Assembly: GCA_946886545.1 (NCBI GenBank)
Contig: CAMPIU010000211.1
Span: 1-5,762 of the forward strand
Direction: 5' to 3'
DNA length: 5,762 bases
Origin: an uncultured Flavobacteriales bacterium
GTDB lineage: Bacteria; Bacteroidota; Bacteroidia; Flavobacteriales; Crocinitomicaceae
Shown here in pieces: positions 1 through 4,980 of this stretch. The notes beneath the pieces were generated by a model. The model had not been told where the DNA came from, did no database searches, and worked only from the letters and a program-made list of their open reading frames with translations. The position numbers were made by a program, and so were the translations under genes. Positions within the stretch are counted from its first letter, which is position 1, and each line of letters begins with the position of its first letter.

Positions 1-942
1 GTATATGTACACTTTATTCTTTGCATTGTTTCCGGAGAATTTAACATGTAACACATCCGTCACCGGATTTGGGAAAACACTCCAATATTCATTCGTGCTA
101 TTTTCACCGGCTCCCAAAACCGGGCAACTGGTATCCAGCAGATAATCGTATGGCCCGACATTCCAATCGGATAAATGATCATAAACAGTTTGTTTTACAG
201 CGTATTTAATATTTGCAGCATCAGCAACAGAGAGCCCGGAATTGAAGGTAATGAATGTAGGATCGCTTCTGAATAGTGTAGCATAAAAACAACAAGCGGC
301 TGCATAGCTTCCTGCCAATGACGGATGACTATCATCGGATTGAAATAATTCTATCGAAGGATAGTTTTGCCTGATATATCTCCAAGCCGCGCCTACAGGT
401 GTCATAGATGCTTTTACAGAATCTGCATATACTTTATAATGCGATGTTATTGTACTGTCCATTTCATAATAGGTCCGGTTGATCCATGTGTCAACCGCAC
501 ATTCAGGCGGAGTGCATAAATAAGTATCGCCGGGTCTTCTCCCCCATGTACTGTAAAACATAGTCTGGGCGCATAGATTATGTACTTTAATTATACTGTC
601 AAGTTTAACACTGTATGAAATACCATTCATATAGGTGGAAGGATATGCAAGTGCCATGCTTTGATCTTGTAAAACTACATTATCCCAGTTTCCGCTTGCT
701 ATTTTTGCCAATGATGTAGAGTTTGTTAAATGCTGTCCTAAATAATATCCGCCTGGAGCATTTATATCAAAGATCAGCGTTTTACCTGTTGAACTGGCTA
801 TATCTGCCAGTAGCTGAGGCAGGTTGTTTGCATACGTGTAGCTATTTCCTAAAAACAGCACTCTTTTTGTCTGTTGTCCGAATAAAGTAATTGAACACAA
901 AATAAATATACCTAGAACTGATTTTTTGTAGATGTTTCTCAT
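1..942 (-). CDS. Secreted SGNH/GDSL-type hydrolase with T9SS C-terminal sorting domain (3' end cut by window edge)
   Basis: The frame is open from an ATG at 942 to the left edge, giving 314 residues without a stop. Residues 1-22 form a signal peptide (basic MRNIYKK, hydrophobic core, likely cleavage after G22). The mature start VLFLGNSYTYANNLP carries the block I nucleophile region, with Ser34 in GNSYT. VVLQDQS (89-95) resembles the third block of DUF4886-like SGNH enzymes. DDSHPSLAGSY (203-213) gives the Asp-x-x-His pair, Asp203 and His206. These are the expected catalytic Ser/Asp/His residues, so the enzyme is probably active on an ester or acetyl group of a carbohydrate or lipid; the substrate cannot be read from sequence. 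From residue 287 the motif WSVFPNPVTDVLHVKF begins a type A T9SS sorting domain, so the product should cross the outer membrane and be released or anchored at the surface. Roughly 60 residues are missing at the C-terminus. No recognisable promoter was found in front of it. Confidence 0.88.
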   Translation of the reverse strand, partial: MRNIYKKSVLGIFILCSITLFGQQTKRVLFLGNSYTYANNLPQLLADIASSTGKTLIFDINAPGGYYLGQHLTNSTSLAKIASGNWDNVVLQDQSMALAYPSTYMNGISYSVKLDSIIKVHNLCAQTMFYSTWGRRPGDTYLCTPPECAVDTWINRTYYEMDSTITSHYKVYADSVKASMTPVGAAWRYIRQNYPSIELFQSDDSHPSLAGSYAAACCFYATLFRSDPTFITFNSGLSVADAANIKYAVKQTVYDHLSDWNVGPYDYLLDTSCPVLGAGENSTNEYWSVFPNPVTDVLHVKFSGNNAKNKVYIY

Positions 943-971
943 TATTCTGGTTTTAAGAATCAATTTTTCCT

Positions 972-1115
972 TTAGTTAAAGCTGCCCTGATTGATCACAG
1001 TCATACCATAGATACCATCGGGAAATGAAAAGGTTGTCCGGATATTTTTTGGCTGATGCGAATATACAGGGGTTTGCGATTGTAAAATAGAACATATCAA
1101 TCCCTCAATTTTTTT
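972..1115 (-). pseudogene. Possible remnant of a coding 3' end (uncertain)
   Basis: On the minus strand this stretch is open for 47 codons between an in-frame TAA at 1116-1118 and a TAA at 972-974, with no convincing start. The last residues read TFSFPDGIYGMTVINQGSFN, which resembles the penultimate strands of a T9SS sorting domain (the G-x-Y pattern followed by a short strand), but the usual final basic Phe-Val-Lys segment is absent. It lies 29 bases upstream of the secreted hydrolase gene in the same direction. Its 5' side abuts a run of nine T on the plus strand and then the CMD promoter, so there is no room for an intact gene. It could be a deletion remnant or chance coding-like sequence. 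Confidence 0.2.
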
Positions 1116-1125
1116 TTATCTCTTT

Positions 1126-1151
1126 TGTCACAAAACAACCTTCTCCCGGTC
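1126..1151 (+). promoter_or_regulatory. Predicted ECF41 sigma-factor promoter of the CMD gene
   Basis: TGTCACA (1126-1132) is followed after 15 bases by GGTC (1148-1151; CGGTC from 1147). The promoter described for ECF41 sigma factors is, as I recall it, TGTCACA, 16 bases, CGTC. The -35 box is therefore a full match, and the -10 box differs by one base with a spacer one base shorter. Transcription would start near 1157-1160, about 10-13 bases before the ATG at 1170. The cognate sigma gene lies just downstream, as expected for this group. I saw no second copy in front of the sigma gene. Confidence 0.72.
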
Positions 1152-1169
1152 TTTGGTATAAAAAACGTT

Positions 1170-1730
1170 ATGGATACTCCTTTTCTTTTACCAATCGAGA
1201 AACCCAAAAGTATGCTTTGGAAGCTCATTTACTATCTAACCCGCAAACGTTTCGGTAAGGTCATTACACCCTTAAAAGTGATGGCGGTAAGGCTTCCCGT
1301 GAGCTTTGGAATGTTTTCCGGGAAGATTGCCCAATTGGATAAAAAACTCCGGCTACCGGCCGAAACCCTTATGCTCATCCGCGAGCAGGTAGCCCAAATC
1401 AATGTATGTAAATTCTGCATCGATATCGGACGAGCCCAAACTATCGTTTCGTACATGAATCAGAAAAAATTTGACGCATTGCACGATTATCATTCAAGTT
1501 TATTATTCTCAGAAAAAGAGAAAGTATTGTTGGATTTCGTCACCATGCTTGCACAAGAACGTAAAATGGACCGTGAGCTTTTTGAAAAGCTGGCCAAGCA
1601 TTACGATGAACGTTCGATCTGCGAGATCGTTTGGATCGTAGCCACTGAATTTTACTACAACATCGGTAACATCGGGTTGAACATTCACTCGGATATGCTG
1701 TGTGACATTGCTAAAAAGAAAGTCGGATAA
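1170..1730 (+). CDS. Carboxymuconolactone decarboxylase / AhpD-like family protein, probable ECF41 target
   Basis: This 186-residue, helix-rich protein has the CMD/AhpD core. The region LRLPAETLMLIREQVAQINVCKFC (60-83) leads into the CxxC pair, Cys80 and Cys83, at the start of the redox helix. The following INVCKFCIDIGRA pattern is typical of CMD-family proteins of Bacteroidota. In AhpD the motif is CxxCxxxH; here the His position is Gly87, so AhpD-type peroxidase-reductase chemistry is uncertain, though a thiol redox role remains plausible. The length suits a single-domain family member. A TTG at 1125 would extend the frame by 15 codons, but it sits on the predicted -35 box, so the ATG at 1170 is preferred. 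No Shine-Dalgarno site is evident. The sigma factor 420 bases downstream, in the same direction, is of the group known to be linked to such genes, which supports its assignment as the regulated partner. The physiological substrate is unknown. Confidence 0.88.
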   Translation: MDTPFLLPIEKPKSMLWKLIYYLTRKRFGKVITPLKVMAVRLPVSFGMFSGKIAQLDKKLRLPAETLMLIREQVAQINVCKFCIDIGRAQTIVSYMNQKKFDALHDYHSSLLFSEKEKVLLDFVTMLAQERKMDRELFEKLAKHYDERSICEIVWIVATEFYYNIGNIGLNIHSDMLCDIAKKKVG

Positions 1731-1742
1731 AAACTGTTCCTC

Positions 1743-1768
1743 TGGTCTCCCACAGAATACACAGACCA
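1743..1768 (+). repeat. Hairpin with CACAGA-type repeat, 3' of the CMD gene
   Basis: TGGTCT (1743-1748) pairs with AGACCA (1763-1768) around a 14-base loop. The loop and right stem contain CCACAGAATACACAGA (1750-1765), a variant of the 17-bp repeat found at 1905-1921. There is no T-run after it, so it is not a good intrinsic terminator. It starts 12 bases after the CMD stop codon and may stabilise or process the 3' end of that message. Confidence 0.45.
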
Positions 1769-1776
1769 TAAACTCA

Positions 1777-1964
1777 CCTACCGGTCTCGTTAGTTTCCTA
1801 CACTGAAAAAGAGGCATCCGGTAGGGGTATTATGTACTTAAGTCAGGTAACCAAATGTATCTACATCATTCCAGATACCTGCCGGTAGACACACTTTATT
1901 TTTTCCACAGATGCACAGATTTTTTATGGCGCTTACCAGTCGCCATTTAAGCGAGACCGGTAGG
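1777..1964. repeat. 13-bp perfect inverted repeat CCTACCGGTCTCG
   Basis: CCTACCGGTCTCG at 1777-1789 is the exact reverse complement of 1952-1964. The left arm lies outside the element boundary proposed at 1811, while the right arm lies in the central hairpin. CACCTACCGG (1775-1784) also has an exact 10-bp reverse complement at 2072-2081. The left flank is therefore itself made of the same repeat units, suggesting repeated insertion or rearrangement. Confidence 0.7.
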
Positions 1965-1989
1965 CTCGCTCTAATCTGTGCATCTGTGG
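1905..1989. repeat. 17-bp perfect inner inverted repeat CCACAGATGCACAGATT
   Basis: The arms 1905-1921 and 1973-1989 are exact reverse complements across all 17 positions, with a 51-base interior. Diverged copies of the same unit lie at 1750-1765 (same orientation as the left arm) and 2089-2104 (same orientation as the right arm), so the four copies are arranged symmetrically. Sequences of the CCACAGATTACACAGATT type are common in intergenic DNA of Bacteroidota; that statement is from general knowledge, not from a search. Confidence 0.85.
1926..1970. repeat. Twin central hairpins with nearly complementary loops
   Basis: Hairpin 1 is ATGGCG (1926-1931) / CGCCAT (1941-1946) with the 9-base loop CTTACCAGT. 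Hairpin 2 is AGCGAG (1950-1955) / CTCGCT (1965-1970) with the 9-base loop ACCGGTAGG. Both stems are perfect over 6 bp. Placed antiparallel, the loops pair at eight of nine positions, counting one G-U pair, which would allow a loop-loop contact in RNA or single-stranded DNA. Confidence 0.6.
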
Positions 1990-2111
1990 GAACACATCAC
2001 TTGGATTTTTGGAGAATATTATTCAAAAGCGGGCTTTTTTCAAACTACATGTGTTAAGTACATAATTCCCTCCGGTAGGTGCCTCAAAAATCTGGTATCT
2101 GTGGAAAATCA

Positions 2112-2145
2112 TTGGTCCTATCTATTATGAAACTTAGTAATTTTG
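2112..2145 (+). promoter_or_regulatory. Candidate Bacteroidota housekeeping promoter for the sigma-factor gene
   Basis: TAATTTTG (2138-2145) matches the Bacteroidota -7 consensus TAnnTTTG exactly. A TTG at 2112-2114 could serve as the -33 element, but the 23-base gap is at the long end of what is usual. Transcription would begin around 2149-2152, at or next to the ATG at 2151, implying a leaderless or nearly leaderless message. If the start codon were instead the ATG at 2127, this box would be inside the gene. Confidence 0.35.
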
Positions 2146-2150
2146 TTTTT

Positions 2151-3005
2151 ATGGAACTCACAAAAGAAATACTGGCACTTCGCCCCTATCTCTTCAGCAT
2201 TTCCTATAACATGTTGGGCATGGTCGAAGAAGCGGAGGACATTGTTCAGGATGTTTTTGAAAAGTGGCTATTCGCGAAAGAAGTTAAAGAGCCAAAAGCA
2301 TACCTGGCACGCATCGCAATTAACCAAAGTATTAACCGGCTGAATGATCTTCGGAAGACCAGGGAAAACTATGTCGGAATGTGGCTTCCGGAGCCCTATA
2401 TCACTTTAGAACCCGAACCTGTTCCAACACTTGAATACGGAATGCTCTTTTTGCTGGAACGTTTGAATCCCAATGAGCGGGCAGTTTTTATTCTGCGTGA
2501 AAGCTTTTCGGAAGAGTATAATTCCATTGCTGAAATCACAGGCCTTTCTGCTGATAATTGCCGGCAGTTACTACATCGTGCGCACGAAAAACTCGGACGA
2601 AGTAAGCCCTTGCAGGTTGATCCCGGGAAACAACGAACATTTACCGAAGCTTTTTTTATTGCACTGCATGGCCAGGACCGTTCCGAACTGGAAACCTTAC
2701 TCCGTAGTGACATTGAACTCTTCAACGACGGCGGAGGAAAACGCTCAGCCGCACTCAAGCCACTCTTTGGTCTGGCGAAAGTGGTAAAATTCCTTATCGG
2801 AGTTACTGAGCTTCCTGAAGCCAAACAAAATGAATACGAGTACCGGCCGGTATTTGTGAATGGTTATCCGGCAGCAATTATTTTCAACAAAACGACCAAT
2901 GAGCCGGATTCAATGCAATACATTGAATTCGAAGGCCATGAAATTATACGTTTGCTCAATGTCCGGAATCCGGATAAACTCAGAATCAGGGGCAAATTGG
3001 AGTAA
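2151..3005 (+). CDS. ECF41-group RNA polymerase sigma factor with fused SnoaL-like regulatory domain
   Basis: This 284-residue protein directs RNA polymerase to its own target promoters and is controlled by its C-terminal extension rather than by a classical anti-sigma factor. Sigma-2 spans about residues 6-73 (RPYLFSISYNMLG, then EEAEDIVQDVFEKWL). The linker carries WLPEP (78-82). Sigma-4 spans about 95-148, with LNPNERAVFILRE and a helix-turn-helix ending in LLHRAHEKLG. Residues 163-284 form the SnoaL-like domain, with DGGGK (193-197) and NPDKL (273-277). WLPEP, DGGGK and NPDKL are the recognised signatures of ECF41, and all three are intact, as is the length of about 280-300 residues. The ATG at 2151 gives the family-like N-terminus; an ATG at 2127 and a GTG at 2079 are in frame, but the latter lies inside the repeat element. 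The likely target is the CMD gene upstream. Confidence 0.92.
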   Translation: MELTKEILALRPYLFSISYNMLGMVEEAEDIVQDVFEKWLFAKEVKEPKAYLARIAINQSINRLNDLRKTRENYVGMWLPEPYITLEPEPVPTLEYGMLFLLERLNPNERAVFILRESFSEEYNSIAEITGLSADNCRQLLHRAHEKLGRSKPLQVDPGKQRTFTEAFFIALHGQDRSELETLLRSDIELFNDGGGKRSAALKPLFGLAKVVKFLIGVTELPEAKQNEYEYRPVFVNGYPAAIIFNKTTNEPDSMQYIEFEGHEIIRLLNVRNPDKLRIRGKLE

Positions 3006-3070
3006 TGGATTATTTTACGACTTTTTTCATTATCCCAGCAGACAAGTTGATCAGTGAGCGATCCGAATAA

Positions 3071-3113
3071 GGTTAGTAATCTAACCAACCTGACTTGTTT
3101 TGTTTTATATTTT
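3071..3113 (+). terminator. Weak candidate terminator after the sigma-factor gene
   Basis: GGTTAG (3071-3076) and CTAACC (3081-3086) form a perfect 6-bp stem with the loop TAAT. A T-rich tract follows (from about 3095 to 3113), but it is interrupted and begins eight bases after the stem, so the signal is imperfect. Confidence 0.35.
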
Positions 3114-3140
3114 ACAAAGCCTGAAATTTAACGATTTCCA

Positions 3141-3172
3141 TTTGACTTGCGCTTGAGAATGGCTTAACTTAC
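3141..3172 (+). promoter_or_regulatory. Candidate promoter of the T9SS-exported protein gene
   Basis: TTTG (3141-3144) lies 20 bases before TAACTTAC (3165-3172), which keeps TA and TT of the Bacteroidota TAnnTTTG box but differs at its last two bases. The spacing fits this promoter class. Transcription would start near 3177-3180, about 20 bases before the ATG at 3199. Confidence 0.4.
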
Positions 3173-3198
3173 TTCCATTAACTATTATTCACTTTATT

Positions 3199-4893
3199 AT
3201 GAAGACAACACTATTTACAGTGGCACTTCTATTGGTGTCGAACCTGTGCAGCGCACAGCGAATCTTGGAAACAACCAACGGAAGTTGGGACAATCCGAAT
3301 CTATCTGTTGAAACCTATAAAGACCTTGTCTTTAGCGGCTATACGGAAACAAACCCTGCAACAGGATTGTTAACTCCCACATTTAAGGTTTCCGACATCA
3401 TCGGAACGCCGATTACAACCTATTATGTCGATTATCCGGATGCCGTTTATTTAATGGATTTCACCATCCGAGAGGCTACAAACACCATTATTCTTACAGG
3501 AATGACAGCAGTAACAACCGGAGGAACTGCTTACAAACTGATTGTAACCGAAGTTGACTTCATGACCGGAACACCGGTACAAAGTTCACTTGAGTATCCT
3601 TTCAGTAATAACTCAATGATCCCTCACCAGGTAATCCATTCGGAAGCAAACGCCCAGGTTACCATTGTAGGAAGTGAAATTATTGGCACTATGACACCGA
3701 CCAGTTTTGCTTCCAACCCGAAATTCGGTTTTGTACTTGGATTGGATCTCAATAATTTCAATAACATCCTGTATATGCCAATCCAATTGGACCTTCCAAG
3801 CACCAGCAATTATGATTACGACATGTTGGAAAATATTACGGAAGTCGACGGATCAGGTTATTTTATTTCCGGCTCGTGTAATGGACCCTCGGGAGAACAA
3901 AATCTCCTTACAATGGGAATCGATTATGGAGGAAACGTTACTTTCTCATTCATTATCGACAACACCAATTCCCGTTTCACAGGTTCATCCGTTATGTACA
4001 ATGCTGCGCTGAATGTAGTTTACCTCACAGCGAATAACAGCGTGATGCATCAATACCAAATAGCAAAGTGCGATCCAACTACCGGATTGTTCCTTACTCC
4101 GTGGATCAGCCACCAATTTTCAACCCTTCCGATCGGAGGAGGTGTGGATCAAAATGGTTTCCGCTTACAGCAAACTCCCGACAATTATATCATTTTGGGC
4201 GGATACTTAAGCGCTCCGTTCGGGGCACTGCCACAGCAACTCACTCCTTTCCAGGTGGTGATGCGGGACGATTTGGCTTTTATTGCTGCAAAACAATATC
4301 AATCGGATAATAACTCGCCACTTTCTCCAAGTTATTTCGAAGAAAACGGGAATTCCGTTTTTATCAATACACCAGACATGATTGTATATAATCCTTATGA
4401 AAGACGTACTTATCTGGTCAATCAAAATACAAACTACGGTGGTTTTGACCTAAACGTATCTTCCCTGTTCAAGGCTTCGAAATGCGAAAAGTTATTGCCG
4501 GTAAATACTCTTACTAATAATCCCAATATAATCGGTATCGGAAACTTCAATCCGCTTCCGATGTACTCCGCTGTCTACATGCCAAACCCGGGACCGCGAC
4601 CAATTTTAGAGCATATACTTTGTCAAAGCATTGCGCCTAAAGCACTTGCTACAGTGACTCCAAATGTCTTATTGGCACCGAATCCTGCATCTGATCTGTT
4701 GAACATTACACTGGATGACGAGACAATCCGGGAAGTAGTGGTTTACGACATGAAAGGCAAGCTTGTGCTTTCACAAAACGCAACAGAACGTAAACTTACT
4801 CTTCAGGTAGGAAAACTGGATCAGGGAGCTTACGTAATTGAAATCACCACGGAAGAAGGTACTATTTACCACGAACGCTTCGTGAAGGAGTAA
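3199..4893 (+). CDS. T9SS-exported protein of unknown function, possible beta-propeller
   Basis: This 564-residue protein starts with a clear signal peptide (MKTTLFTVALLLVSNLCSA, likely cleavage before Q20). It ends with a type A T9SS sorting domain (about 486-564): LLAPNPASDLLNITL, then VVVYDMKGKLVLS, then LDQGAYVIEITTEEGTIYHERFVKE, the conserved three-block pattern recognised by the type IX secretion machinery. It should be exported to the surface or the medium. The roughly 460 residues between are rich in short beta-strand stretches with recurring turns, for example VDGSGYFISGS, GIDYGGNVTFSF and TPDNYIILGGYL. These resemble blades of propeller-like secreted proteins of Bacteroidota, but I recognise no named domain or catalytic motif. 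It has its own candidate promoter and a strong terminator, so it looks monocistronic. A structural, adhesive or binding role is a guess. Confidence 0.88.
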   Translation: MKTTLFTVALLLVSNLCSAQRILETTNGSWDNPNLSVETYKDLVFSGYTETNPATGLLTPTFKVSDIIGTPITTYYVDYPDAVYLMDFTIREATNTIILTGMTAVTTGGTAYKLIVTEVDFMTGTPVQSSLEYPFSNNSMIPHQVIHSEANAQVTIVGSEIIGTMTPTSFASNPKFGFVLGLDLNNFNNILYMPIQLDLPSTSNYDYDMLENITEVDGSGYFISGSCNGPSGEQNLLTMGIDYGGNVTFSFIIDNTNSRFTGSSVMYNAALNVVYLTANNSVMHQYQIAKCDPTTGLFLTPWISHQFSTLPIGGGVDQNGFRLQQTPDNYIILGGYLSAPFGALPQQLTPFQVVMRDDLAFIAAKQYQSDNNSPLSPSYFEENGNSVFINTPDMIVYNPYERRTYLVNQNTNYGGFDLNVSSLFKASKCEKLLPVNTLTNNPNIIGIGNFNPLPMYSAVYMPNPGPRPILEHILCQSIAPKALATVTPNVLLAPNPASDLLNITLDDETIREVVVYDMKGKLVLSQNATERKLTLQVGKLDQGAYVIEITTEEGTIYHERFVKE

Positions 4894-4919
4894 ACTTGAA
4901 CTGATAATTACTTTAGAAG

Positions 4920-4952
4920 CCTCGTTTGTATTTGCAAGCGAGGTTTTTTTTT
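4920..4952 (+). terminator. Rho-independent terminator of the T9SS-exported protein gene
   Basis: CCTCG-TTTG (4920-4928) pairs with CAAG-CGAGG (4935-4943), giving a 9-bp stem with one G-U pair and a six-base loop, directly followed by nine T (4944-4952). It begins 27 bases after the stop codon. It lies between two convergent genes; the A-rich left side is too poor for an equally good signal on the minus strand. Confidence 0.9.
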
Positions 4953-4980
4953 ATGAGAATCAGGATCAAAATGAAGCTAA

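Larger units (their letters stand above)
1811..2085. mobile_element. Candidate MITE-like or REP-like palindromic element between CMD and sigma-factor genes
   Basis: The 275-base stretch begins GAGGCA and ends TGCCTC. Its arms continue with related CCGG-AGGG blocks and then a perfect 13-bp inverted repeat, ATTATGTACTTAA (1829-1841) against its reverse complement at 2054-2066. Both sides are flanked by AAAAA (1806-1810 and 2086-2090), which could be a 5-bp target duplication, although the sequence is of low complexity. Inside are a nested stem (CAGGTA 1844-1849 / TACCTG 1876-1881 around ATGTA / TACAT), a 17-bp inverted repeat and two central hairpins. No reading frame for a transposase is present, so it would have to be non-autonomous. 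The alternative is a cluster of REP-like palindromes. I do not recognise the family. Confidence 0.5.

Noticed and set aside
976..1095. 39-residue open frame on the minus strand starting at ATG 1095
   Set aside because: No ribosome site, no family resemblance, and it competes with a better-looking frame in the same place.
1125..1169. Upstream TTG start for the CMD gene, adding 15 residues
   Set aside because: It lies on the predicted ECF41 -35 box and upstream of the predicted transcript start; the added residues (SQNNLLPVFGIKNV) are unlike the family N-terminus.
1509..1817. 102-codon open frame on the minus strand
   Set aside because: It is antisense to the 3' part of the CMD gene and starts in the repeat region; no recognisable protein features.
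2025..2040. AAAAG-CGGG-CTTTTTT as an intrinsic terminator
   Set aside because: The stem has one G-C pair and four A-T pairs, too weak to terminate; it is more likely one of the small palindromes of the cassette.
1743..2104. CRISPR array suggested by repeated CACAGA units
   Set aside because: Copies are few, diverged, in both orientations and unevenly spaced; there is no constant repeat/spacer pattern.
2079..2150. Longer sigma factor from GTG 2079 or ATG 2127
   Set aside because: The GTG is inside the right arm of the repeat element, and the extra residues are not part of sigma-2; ATG 2151 gives the usual ECF41 N-terminus. ATG 2127 cannot be fully excluded.
2396..2824. 142-codon open frame on the minus strand
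   Set aside because: It is antisense to the well-supported sigma factor gene; the Ser-rich, low-order translation is typical of a shadow frame.
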